Assembly: GCA_964531265.1 (NCBI GenBank)
Contig: CAZHDW010000002.1
Span: 1-64,000 of the forward strand
DNA: 64,000 nucleotides
Source of the DNA: Hominenteromicrobium sp964531265
GTDB taxonomy: Bacteria > Bacillota > Clostridia > Oscillospirales > Acutalibacteraceae
Reading direction: 5' to 3'
Under the pieces are notes generated by a model. That model saw only the letters and a list, made by a program, of their open reading frames with translations, did not search any database and was not told the origin of the DNA. The first letter of the stretch is position 1. Every line of letters starts with the position of its first letter. Positions 50,127-57,693 of the stretch are shown in pieces. Both the position numbers and the translations under genes were made by a program.

Positions 50127-50160
50127 AAAAAGCCTTGATGCTTTTGCATCAAGGCTTTTT
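50127..50160 (+). terminator. Terminator of the tRNA operon
   Basis: A perfect 14-base stem (50127-50140 with 50147-50160) ending in T's. A second hairpin, AAGTGTGCC with GGCACACTT (50166-50187), follows and may act as a backup. No gene lies in 50188-50289. Confidence 0.9.
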
Positions 50161-50289
50161 CTTTTAAGTGTGCCTTTCGGCACACTTTACTTAATGCAAG
50201 GCAAAGACTTGCACTTCAATGATTCTTCGCCCTCTCAGACATCGGCAGTGACAACTTTCACGGAGAGAGCCAAGAACTCGCAAATTATC

Positions 50290-50805
50290 TTATCCGACTA
50301 TTGGCAGATCAATGGAGCCCACTATCTCGTAGCCCTTATCCGTCACCTTTGAGAACTCTATGCTCGATATGGTGGCGGTAATCGGCTCGAAGCTCTGCTC
50401 CATGCGTTCCATAATTTTCAGCAGGTCCGCTTCCGTATGATAGAACAGCGTCGTATGCGGATGCCAAAACTCTACTGCAGACCATTTATCGAGTTCGTCC
50501 GGCGCTGTGGACAGCAGACGTCGGTGAACCTCCGTCAGCTCAGGGGTCATCCTCGGGGACGCTACTATGCTCGGTGTCGGCGCAAGCTGTTCAAGACGAT
50601 CATAATGCACCAGAAATTCGGTGCATCCGGCAAGCGCTTCCCTGCACTTATCGATAAATCCGGCCTCGTCCTCTCCGAGATAGGAAACCATGGTGATATG
50701 TCCATACCAGTATCTGGCAGGAATGCCGAATTCTTCTACGATCTTACAGAGCTGCCCCAATTTCTCACTCGACGAATCATCGAGCATCGCGATAACACAC
50801 AGCAT
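50290..50805 (-). CDS. 2'-5' RNA ligase-family (2H phosphoesterase) protein
   Basis: A 171-residue protein with the two HxT/S motifs of 2H phosphoesterases: YGHITM near residue 36 and HPHTTL near residue 120. Members ligate or open 2',5'- or cyclic phosphates in RNA or related small molecules. The ATG at 50805 follows GGGTGG; a longer frame has no site. Its promoter region carries a 13-base tandem duplication that probably changes expression. Substrate unknown. Confidence 0.82.
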   Translation of the reverse strand: MLCVIAMLDDSSSEKLGQLCKIVEEFGIPARYWYGHITMVSYLGEDEAGFIDKCREALAGCTEFLVHYDRLEQLAPTPSIVASPRMTPELTEVHRRLLSTAPDELDKWSAVEFWHPHTTLFYHTEADLLKIMERMEQSFEPITATISSIEFSKVTDKGYEIVGSIDLPIVG

Positions 50806-50839
50806 TGTATCCACCCCTAAATCCAAGTATAGTAGCCTC

Positions 50840-50881
50840 ACTATACTCCGGTGCCATACTCCGGTGCCGCATATTTGTCAA
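50840..50881 (-). promoter_or_regulatory. Promoter with 13-bp tandem duplication
   Basis: On the minus strand TTGACA (50876-50881) is followed by two copies of GGCACCGGAGTAT (50868-50856 and 50855-50843). With both copies the good -10 TATAGT (50845-50840) is 30 bases from the -35; with one copy it would be exactly 17. The first copy now offers only TATGGC at 17 bases. AGTATAGT and ACTATACT (arms at 50847-50840 and 50833-50826) also form an inverted repeat. Confidence 0.6.
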
Positions 50882-50911
50882 GTGTGCGCCTAAAAGCATC
50901 TGAGAAGACCC

Positions 50912-50939
50912 TTGATTTTGCGATTTCGTGTGCTATACT
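50912..50939 (+). promoter_or_regulatory. Promoter of the Nudix gene
   Basis: TTGATT (50912-50917), 16 bases, TATACT (50934-50939). Confidence 0.6.
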
Positions 50940-50999
50940 TATGTGACCGGCTTAATGCCTGTAGCATACTATAAAGACATCAATAAGGAGGTAGATATC

Positions 51000-51461
51000 A
51001 TGAGATCGATGCGTACATCGGCAAAAGCCCTGATAATAAGGGATGGGAAAATGGCCGCTATCAAGATCAGCTCCGGCGGCGAGGAATGGTACATAATGCC
51101 CGGCGGCGGTCAGGAGACCGAAGAGACCCTCGAGGAGGCTGTAAGGCGCGAGGTAGCAGAAGAGCTCGGCATCAATATTCAATGCGGCGAGCTGCTTTTC
51201 GTCGTTGAGGGCGTTCACGGAGAGGATTTTCATCGCGTGGATCTTGTATTCTCCTGCGAATATCTTTCCGATATCGAATCTCCCGAGCTACACGGCGATA
51301 CAAATCAGGTGGGCATAGAATGGCTCGACATAGCAGCTCTCAATCATCAGCCTATCTATCCATCAAAGCTTCGCAGGCAGATAATGAATGTCTTCGAGGG
51401 CAAGCCGCACAAGGTATATCTCGGCAATGAAGAGGTCGGTGACCCGGAGTGCACCGATTGA
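51000..51461 (+). CDS. Nudix hydrolase
   Basis: A 153-residue cytosolic hydrolase of nucleoside diphosphate-linked compounds. The Nudix box is GGGQETEETLEEAVRREVAE, then ELGI, matching GX5EX7REUXEEXGU. The ATG at 51000 has AAGGAGG at the right distance; upstream in-frame codons do not. It is monocistronic and convergent with an acyltransferase-like gene. The substrate, often an oxidised nucleotide or ADP-ribose, is unknown. Confidence 0.93.
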   Translation: MRSMRTSAKALIIRDGKMAAIKISSGGEEWYIMPGGGQETEETLEEAVRREVAEELGINIQCGELLFVVEGVHGEDFHRVDLVFSCEYLSDIESPELHGDTNQVGIEWLDIAALNHQPIYPSKLRRQIMNVFEGKPHKVYLGNEEVGDPECTD

Positions 51462-51482
51462 CAGAATAAGCTCTTAAACGTG

Positions 51483-51517
51483 AAGGAGGACGTTCCACAG
51501 CGGATCGTCCTCCTTTT
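51483..51517 (+). terminator. Terminator after the Nudix gene
   Basis: A 10-base stem AAGGAGGACG (51483-51492) with CGTCCTCCTT (51506-51515), then TT. Confidence 0.85.
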
Positions 51518-51522
51518 ATACA

Positions 51523-52431
51523 TTATTTTATAAATTTCTCACCGTCGTAAACGAACACACCTATGCCCTCGCCCGTCTTATTTCCGGCAAGCAACCACTG
51601 TTTAAAGCAACGCTGCATCGTGGTATTCTCCGGCAATTTCTCGTTCGGCTTTTCAAAGTCCGCGCCGAACACTCTCCATTTGTCGCCGAATTCCTCGGAC
51701 TCCTCCACTCTTACGATCTTAAAGTCATTGAGGAAATCGACCATATTGAGATGTGCCGGCAGTATTTCTCTGTTTTTCGGATACAGAAGCCATGATTCGC
51801 ACATAAATACCATGGGCTTGCCGCCAAGCTCATGCTTATAAAATTCATACGCCTTTTTATACGAATCTATTCGCACATCCTTCGGGAACGGGCCGCAGGA
51901 CGGTATGTGCAGGTTGTACACGGTGTCGCCCGGATTCACGGTGTAATCTCCTATCGTTACGGGCTCGTCGCCACTGTAAGTATATCTCTCGTACTGCATT
52001 CTGCCAAGCTTGAAGCGACGAAGCTGGAAAAACCATGAATGCCAGAACGCTACAAACATGCCCCAGATTCCGTAAACATTATGGCACTCTATCAGCTTAT
52101 ATTTCAGATCTGCAATGGTATCCCAGAAAAGCTCATCTGAAAGCCCCGCCGCGCGATAATCCTCCCTCATCTGCTCACTTGCGGACATCATAAAGAGAAA
52201 ATCGATCACATGTCGGTGCAGACCCGAAACCTCTGTAAGGTGATTCATATGCGGCACTATGGATTTCGCCCAACTTTCATCGGCGATCATCTTCCGTCTT
52301 GCAGTCTCAAGCTCCTCCGCCGCTCCCGGAATACCGAGCAGCATTTTGTAGCCGCGTCTAAGCGGCTCACGGCTCTCCTCCGGCAATTGAAGCTTTTCAA
52401 TAAACAGATCGAGATATTCTGCTTTATACAT
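51523..52431 (-). CDS. Acyltransferase-like (GNAT_C / DUF5596) protein
   Basis: A 302-residue protein of the clostridial family annotated as acyltransferase domain-containing (DUF5596). It begins YKAEYLDLFIEKLQLPEES, has a helical N-terminal half, and a C-terminal GNAT-like part with YNLHIPSCGPF and MVFMCESWLLYPKN. It resembles acetyltransferases in fold only; donor and acceptor are unknown. The ATG at 52431 follows AGAGGGG. The 380 bases upstream to the next gene carry only the next promoter and a leader. Confidence 0.78.
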   Translation of the reverse strand: MYKAEYLDLFIEKLQLPEESREPLRRGYKMLLGIPGAAEELETARRKMIADESWAKSIVPHMNHLTEVSGLHRHVIDFLFMMSASEQMREDYRAAGLSDELFWDTIADLKYKLIECHNVYGIWGMFVAFWHSWFFQLRRFKLGRMQYERYTYSGDEPVTIGDYTVNPGDTVYNLHIPSCGPFPKDVRIDSYKKAYEFYKHELGGKPMVFMCESWLLYPKNREILPAHLNMVDFLNDFKIVRVEESEEFGDKWRVFGADFEKPNEKLPENTTMQRCFKQWLLAGNKTGEGIGVFVYDGEKFIK

Positions 52432-52680
52432 TTTGACCCCTCTTTTCTATTATTCTGCGATGATGCCATAGTGCACAGCACCACCACCAATACAATTCCT
52501 TATAAAACGACACCAAAAAGGCCGCTACAGCGCTTTCCTTCGACAGAAACTTATTATTGAGCCTGACGAAAAATCACAAATCTGTAATAAACAGCGCATT
52601 TTTCTGCTGAAACTTAACGCCTTTTGACCGATAAGCATAAACACTGTCCTAAAATGTCGAATTTTAGCGAACGATTTTGT

Positions 52681-52709
52681 TTGATTATACCAACACCTCT
52701 TGCTATAAT
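52681..52709 (+). promoter_or_regulatory. Promoter of the small gene at 52813
   Basis: TTGATT (52681-52686), 17 bases, TATAAT (52704-52709). The stretch 52432-52680 shows no other feature I can support. Confidence 0.8.
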
Positions 52710-52720
52710 TGATTTGCAAG

Positions 52721-52742
52721 AAGCGACAGAGACGCTTTTTTT
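52721..52742 (+). terminator. Terminator-like hairpin at the start of the transcript
   Basis: AAGCG (52721-52725) and CGCTT (52733-52737) form a short stem followed by a run of Ts, only about 5 to 10 bases after the expected transcription start. A second perfect stem GCAGGC/GCCTGC (52769-52786) follows. They could form a 5' attenuator. Confidence 0.4.
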
Positions 52743-52812
52743 GCGACTCGGGATGACATAGTTTGAGCGCAGGCATATGGGCCTGCAAGAAAGAAAGGAT
52801 GGATGGTAGGTT

Positions 52813-53025
52813 ATGATGAACGATCACACAAACGATCTGCTCCGGTTGGTGGCCGGAAAACACGGTGTGGACAACGAAACCGTAAAAAGCGGTATCAGAG
52901 AAGCAATGCTTGCCGCTAAGGAGTCTGACAGCGAGGTTGCCAAGGCATTTTGGAACAGCTTGCCAGACGACGCCACCGAGCTTGACGTGGTCTTGCAGAT
53001 TACAAAGCTTCTCTGTGTAAGCTAA
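52813..53025 (+). CDS. Small protein of unknown function, 70 residues
   Basis: An unrecognised acidic protein beginning MMNDHTNDLLRLVAGKHGVD and containing ESDSEVAKAFWNSLP. It is helical in character with no signal or membrane segment. The first of two adjacent ATGs is at 52813; GGATGG and GTAGG lie upstream, so the ribosome site is moderate. It has a consensus promoter, a structured 103-base leader and a terminator, so it is a genuine single-gene unit. Confidence 0.75.
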   Translation: MMNDHTNDLLRLVAGKHGVDNETVKSGIREAMLAAKESDSEVAKAFWNSLPDDATELDVVLQITKLLCVS

Positions 53026-53074
53026 ATCGAATTATCCACGATCATTACACGATCTTACTCCTGCCGAAAATGTA

Positions 53075-53122
53075 CAAAAGCATTCGGAAAGCAATCGCGC
53101 TTCTCCGAATGCTTTTGTTTTA
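53075..53122. terminator. Bidirectional terminator between the small gene and cinA
   Basis: A perfect 14-base stem (53075-53088 with 53104-53117), with T runs on the plus side and a TGTACA-rich minus tail. It also closes the five-gene operon on the minus strand. Confidence 0.82.
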
Positions 53123-54373
53123 TTCCTCGTTTACCGGGAGTCCTGCCAGATAACGACGCACCATATCCAGTGCTTTTGATGCCGCACAGTGGCGGTGCCA
53201 CTCTCGGGACTTCATTCTGCCTGCCGGCTGACGCTTTGCGACCCAGGTATTTTCACCGTCGCTCAGTGCGATATAAACAAGACCAACGGGCTTTTCATCC
53301 GTTCCGCCGCCGGGGCCGGCAATGCCGGTGATGCCAACACCGATATCCGCACCGCTCAGGCGCACTATTCCCTCTGCCATTGCGCGTGCTGTCTGCTCAC
53401 TCACAGCGCCCCATGTCTCAAGTGTTTCGTGCGGGACGCCAAGCAACTGCTCCTTTACTGAATTTGCATATGTTATGCAGCCCATTTCAAAAACATCGGA
53501 GGAGCCCGGAACATCCGTCAAGCGCTTTCCGAGCAGGCCACCGGTACAGGATTCCGCAGTTGCAAGCTTCTTTCCTGCCTTGCGAAGCTCATCTATCACA
53601 AGCTCCTCGAGGGTCTCGACATCTACGCTGTATACAAAGCTTCCGACACGGCGCTTAATTTCTTCAATGACCGGCTGGCACAGAGCATCCGCCTCTTCCT
53701 TTGTGGCAGCCTTTGCTGTGACACGCACAAACATTTCGCCCTCCTTGGCATAGGGAGCTGCTGTGGGATTCGCATTCTGTGTAAGGTCATCTATCATCAG
53801 CGCAACCGCTGCCTCACCGCGTCCGAAAACATGCACGCTGTGGGATGCGATAACGGAATTCTGGAACTTCGCCAGATACGGCACCGCGTAATTATTGAGC
53901 ATCGGTGTCAGCTCGGACGGCGGGCCGGGCAACATGATAACTATCTTTCCGTTATCCGTTTCAAATGCACAGCCCGGCGCTGTGCCGTTATCATTCTTCA
54001 GTGCCGTGCAGCCCTCGGGCAGCATAGCCTGCTTTATCTGATTTGATGTGATCTCTCTGCCGGCGAAATAGCTCTGTAAATGCTCCACGCTGGGCTGATG
54101 AAGCACCAGCTTCTTTCCGGCTGCGGCAGCAACTGTCTCCTTTGTAAGGTCGTCACCGGTCGGCCCAAGGCCGCCTGTTGTGATGAGTATATCGCTGCGC
54201 GAAAGTGCATCCTTCACTGCGTTTTTCAGTCTTGTGGGGTTGTCGCCCACAACTGCGGCATACAAAAGATCTATTCCGAGCATGGAAAGTGCCTTGGCAA
54301 CTATCGTTGTATCCGTATTGACTGTCTGTCCCAGCAAGAGCTCCGTTCCGACGGACAAAACCTCTGCCTGCAT
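53120..54373 (-). CDS. cinA: CinA, NMN deamidase / competence-damage protein
   Basis: A 417-residue two-domain protein. The N-terminal MoCF-like domain (EVLSVGTELLLGQTVNTD, TTGGLGPTGDDLTK, MLPGPPSELTPM) acts as a pyrophosphatase in relatives, and the C-terminal CinA domain (ATAESCTGGLLGKRLTDVPGSS to GIAGPGGGTDEKPVGLVY) deamidates nicotinamide mononucleotide. It is last in an operon whose first gene is NAD synthetase, so an NAD-recycling role fits well. The ATG at 54373 follows AAGGAG. The gene ends in the terminator at 53075-53117. Confidence 0.95.
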   Translation of the reverse strand: MQAEVLSVGTELLLGQTVNTDTTIVAKALSMLGIDLLYAAVVGDNPTRLKNAVKDALSRSDILITTGGLGPTGDDLTKETVAAAAGKKLVLHQPSVEHLQSYFAGREITSNQIKQAMLPEGCTALKNDNGTAPGCAFETDNGKIVIMLPGPPSELTPMLNNYAVPYLAKFQNSVIASHSVHVFGRGEAAVALMIDDLTQNANPTAAPYAKEGEMFVRVTAKAATKEEADALCQPVIEEIKRRVGSFVYSVDVETLEELVIDELRKAGKKLATAESCTGGLLGKRLTDVPGSSDVFEMGCITYANSVKEQLLGVPHETLETWGAVSEQTARAMAEGIVRLSGADIGVGITGIAGPGGGTDEKPVGLVYIALSDGENTWVAKRQPAGRMKSREWHRHCAASKALDMVRRYLAGLPVNEE

Positions 54374-54398
54374 GAAAATCACTCCTTAATTATAAATA

Positions 54399-55565
54399 TC
54401 AGATTTTTATGACCTCTACCTTGCTCAGGCAATCCTCAATGAGTGCCTCAACATCAAGATTCTTTTCAGCCGCCTCGATCACCTTAAGAGTGGGGCGTGT
54501 ACGCGGATGCTTCGGTGTAAACACGGTGCAGCAGTCCTCATACGGCTCAATTGAAATATCATATGTATCTATTCTGTGGGCAGTAGCAACTATCTCGGCC
54601 TTATCACTGCCTATCAGCGGACGGAACACCGGCATATCGGTCGCGGCATCCGTGCAGGCTATCGCCTGTATCGTCTGGCTTGCCACCTGTCCGAGGCTTT
54701 CACCGGTAATAAGTGCGCTGCATTCCTTTTCACGTGCGATACGCTCGGCGACACGCATCATAAAGCGACGCATGAGCACCGTTGCAAGCTCCTCGGGGCA
54801 ATTATCCCTTATCTCCTCCTGAATTCTTGTGAAGGATACTGTTATCATCTCCATGCGGCCTGCGTATTCGCCGACCTTCTTGAGCAGGGAAACCACCTTT
54901 TCGTGTGCACGCTCGCTTGTATACGGAGGACTTGCAAAGTGTATCGCAGTAAGCTCAACGCCGCGCTTTGCCATCATCCATGCGGCAACCGGACTGTCAA
55001 GTCCGCCGCTGATGAGTATGGCCGCCTTGCCGCCGGTGCCTACTGGAATACCGCCTGCACCCGGCTTTGTCTCGCCGTGGATGTACGCGCCCTTTTCTCT
55101 TATCTCTACTCTGACAACCATCTGCGGAGAATGAACATCGACAGAAAGGTGCTTGTTGGCTCTCAAAAGCGCACCGCCGACCTCTCTGGATATCTGCATT
55201 GAGTCGAGCGGAAACTTCTTATCCGCGCGCTTGCTCTCGACCTTAAAGGTGGAAACATCGGCCAGAATGTCACTGAGATACTCCTGCGCAGTTTTCAAAA
55301 TCGTATTCATATCCTTTTCGCACACGCATGCACGTGTGTAGCCGATGATACCGAAAACCTTGGATACTCTCTCCTCGGCCTCATCAATATCCGCATCCTC
55401 GTCCTTCGGCACGATATATACCGTGGACTGGCTGGAATATACCTCAAAATTGCCGGCACGCGCGATGCGGCGGCGAATATTTTTTAAGAGTCTGTCTTCA
55501 AAAACTCTGCGGTTAAGTCCCTTGAGCACCAGCTCACCGAGCTTTACCAGAATTACTTCCTGCAT
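54399..55565 (-). CDS. thiI: tRNA 4-thiouridine synthetase ThiI
   Basis: A 388-residue protein that thiolates uridine-8 of tRNA and, in some bacteria, supplies sulfur for thiamine. It has an N-terminal ferredoxin-like and THUMP domain (about 1-165) and the PP-loop ATP pyrophosphatase motif SGGLDSP, followed by GESLGQVASQT. The C-terminal rhodanese domain of the E. coli enzyme is absent, as in Firmicutes, which use a dedicated desulfurase. That partner is encoded directly upstream. ATG 55565 has AGGA at 9 bases and is preferred over ATG 55571. Confidence 0.95.
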   Translation of the reverse strand: MQEVILVKLGELVLKGLNRRVFEDRLLKNIRRRIARAGNFEVYSSQSTVYIVPKDEDADIDEAEERVSKVFGIIGYTRACVCEKDMNTILKTAQEYLSDILADVSTFKVESKRADKKFPLDSMQISREVGGALLRANKHLSVDVHSPQMVVRVEIREKGAYIHGETKPGAGGIPVGTGGKAAILISGGLDSPVAAWMMAKRGVELTAIHFASPPYTSERAHEKVVSLLKKVGEYAGRMEMITVSFTRIQEEIRDNCPEELATVLMRRFMMRVAERIAREKECSALITGESLGQVASQTIQAIACTDAATDMPVFRPLIGSDKAEIVATAHRIDTYDISIEPYEDCCTVFTPKHPRTRPTLKVIEAAEKNLDVEALIEDCLSKVEVIKI

Positions 55566-55589
55566 GATCATTTATCCTTTTCTGTTAAT

Positions 55590-56723
55590 TTATGTGTGGG
55601 ACAGAACAGAGAGTCCCTCTTTAATGGCATCTGCAAACATGTCAATTTCTTCCTTGGTGTTGTCCGCACAGAGACTTATCCTGAGGGAGCTGTCTATACG
55701 TCTGTCCGAAAGCCCCATTGCGTCAAGCACATGGCTCGGCTTTGCCCTGCCGCATGCAGAGCCGCTCGAAACGAAAATGCCCCTTTCGGCAAGAAAGTGC
55801 AGCATTGTCTCGGCACGAACTCTGCCGGCCGATATATTCGTGATATAGGGAATGGCATTTTCCGGGGAATTTAGGAGCACCTCCGGCATTTCGGAAAGCC
55901 TCTCCAACAGATGTGCGCGCACCTCAGCCACCCTGCTTTCCGCCTCGCGCTCGGTGGGCATCGCATCTACAGCAGCACCGAATGCACAGATGAGCGGAAC
56001 ACCCTCCGTACCCGGGCGCAGATTCTTCTCCTGTCCGCCGCCGAAGCTGTGCGGAAGTATTCTGACCCCGTTCTTGACATAGAGAGCGCCGACACCCTTT
56101 GGTGCGTGTACCTTATGTCCCGAAACACTCACAAGATCAAGGCCAAGCTTTTTGGGTGATATCGCCAGCTTGCAGAAGGCCTGTACCGCGTCCGTGTGAA
56201 AAAGCGCCGGTGAGCGCTTACGCTTTATGATACCGGATATTTCCTTTAAGGGCAGCATAACTCCGGTCTCATTATTCACAGCCATAACGCTTACAAGTAT
56301 GGTTTTCGCGTCTATAGCCTCCGCAAATTTCTCTGCCGGGATATTTCCGTCAGCCTCCGGCTGCACATACACAACCTCAAAGCCCTCTTTTTCGAGCTGC
56401 TCCATAGTTCTGAGTACGGCCGGATGCTCTATTGCCGTTGTGACAATTTTATTTCCGGCGCGCTTTTTTACATGTGCCGCGCCGAGTATCGCGATATTGT
56501 CACTCTCCGTTCCACCGGAGGTAAAATATATTTCGCCCGGCTGTGCCGAAAGCCTCTCGGCAATTATCTCACGGGCGGATCTTATTTCTTTTTCCGCCGC
56601 AAAGCCCTTGCTGTGCAGCGAGGACGGATTACCGTAGCACTCCGTCATCATGTACAGCGCCTTTTCCGCCGCTTCCTTACAAACACGCGTGGTGGCACTG
56701 TTATCAAGATAAATTTCCTGCAT
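55590..56723 (-). CDS. Cysteine desulfurase (NifS/IscS-like) for ThiI
   Basis: A 377-residue PLP enzyme that takes sulfur from cysteine as a persulfide. It begins QEIYLDNSATTRVCKEA, has the PLP lysine in SGHKVHAPKGVG and the active cysteine in SSGSACGRAKPSHVL. Length and position next to thiI match the NifZ-ThiI pair of Bacillus subtilis, where the desulfurase serves tRNA thiolation. The ATG at 56723 follows CGGAG. It is third in the operon. Confidence 0.95.
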   Translation of the reverse strand: MQEIYLDNSATTRVCKEAAEKALYMMTECYGNPSSLHSKGFAAEKEIRSAREIIAERLSAQPGEIYFTSGGTESDNIAILGAAHVKKRAGNKIVTTAIEHPAVLRTMEQLEKEGFEVVYVQPEADGNIPAEKFAEAIDAKTILVSVMAVNNETGVMLPLKEISGIIKRKRSPALFHTDAVQAFCKLAISPKKLGLDLVSVSGHKVHAPKGVGALYVKNGVRILPHSFGGGQEKNLRPGTEGVPLICAFGAAVDAMPTEREAESRVAEVRAHLLERLSEMPEVLLNSPENAIPYITNISAGRVRAETMLHFLAERGIFVSSGSACGRAKPSHVLDAMGLSDRRIDSSLRISLCADNTKEEIDMFADAIKEGLSVLSHT

Positions 56724-56742
56724 TATATATGCTCCGTTTTCA

Positions 56743-57693
56743 TCAGAGTTTGCGGTAGCCGGTCTTGAAATCAACTATATTTCGAAGCGGCTGTCCGCTG
56801 CAAAACGCTTTAAGATTCTCCGCCATTATGCGGATTATCCTGTCATGCGTCTCGGGCAGGTGAAAATGTCCGGACACATGCGGCGTAATTATCACATTAT
56901 CCTGCTTCCAGAGCGGATGCTCCTTCGGTAGCGGTTCGGGGTCTGTAACATCGAGCGCCGCACCGGAGAGCTTGCCGCTTTTAAGCGCATCCAAAAGCGC
57001 ATCGGTCTCGACTATCGAGCCGCGTCCCACGTTTATCAGTACTGCTCCGTCCTTCATCTTACCGAATCTTTCGGCATTGAACATGCCGCGCGTTTCATTT
57101 GTACCCGGCAGGGTTATTGCAACGCAGTCGGCAAGGGGCAGGTATTCATCGAGCTTATCCGTATGTATTAGCTCATCAACATAGTCCGGCTTGTCAGTTC
57201 CTGTACGGCGCATTCCAATCACTCTCGCTCCGAGAGCATTGGCGCGCTTTGCAAATTCTCCGCCGATGTCTCCGAGCCCCAGTACAAGAACAGTGGAATT
57301 CCAAACAGAAGTGACCGTACCGAGATCAGTCCACTCGCCGGTGTGCTGAACATCCCTGTACATATGCAGCTTCTTGATGAGTTCGAGCCACACGGCCGTC
57401 ATATACTCGGATATTGCCAGTCCGTAGGCACCCGTGGCATTTGTCAGCAGAGTGCCCTCGGGCAGACAGCCGTTGATATAGGCATCCACTCCTGCACTGT
57501 TTGTCTGCATCCACTTAAGCTTATCATTCTTGGATATCAGCTTTGCGGGAACATTTCCCAAAATGACATCCGCATTTTCCACATCCTCCCTGCCGGGAGT
57601 TTCGTTATATATGAGCTCTGCTCCGCTTGCTGCCGCAGACAGCCATTCACGGTGCTTTTCGTCTGTTTTTACAGCAACCAATACCTTTATCAC
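56743..57693 (-). CDS. D-isomer 2-hydroxyacid dehydrogenase
   Basis: A 316-residue NAD-dependent dehydrogenase. The cofactor motif is VLGLGDIGGEFAKRA, the substrate arginine is in NVGRGSIVET, and the catalytic histidine is in NVIITPHVSGH, with the acid in DVTDPEPLP. It likely reduces a 2-keto acid to its D-hydroxy acid or a related compound. A GTG start at 57693 overlaps the nadE stop as GTGA, with GAGGAG 10 bases upstream, so translation is coupled. The substrate is not known. Confidence 0.92.
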   Translation of the reverse strand: MIKVLVAVKTDEKHREWLSAAASGAELIYNETPGREDVENADVILGNVPAKLISKNDKLKWMQTNSAGVDAYINGCLPEGTLLTNATGAYGLAISEYMTAVWLELIKKLHMYRDVQHTGEWTDLGTVTSVWNSTVLVLGLGDIGGEFAKRANALGARVIGMRRTGTDKPDYVDELIHTDKLDEYLPLADCVAITLPGTNETRGMFNAERFGKMKDGAVLINVGRGSIVETDALLDALKSGKLSGAALDVTDPEPLPKEHPLWKQDNVIITPHVSGHFHLPETHDRIIRIMAENLKAFCSGQPLRNIVDFKTGYRKL

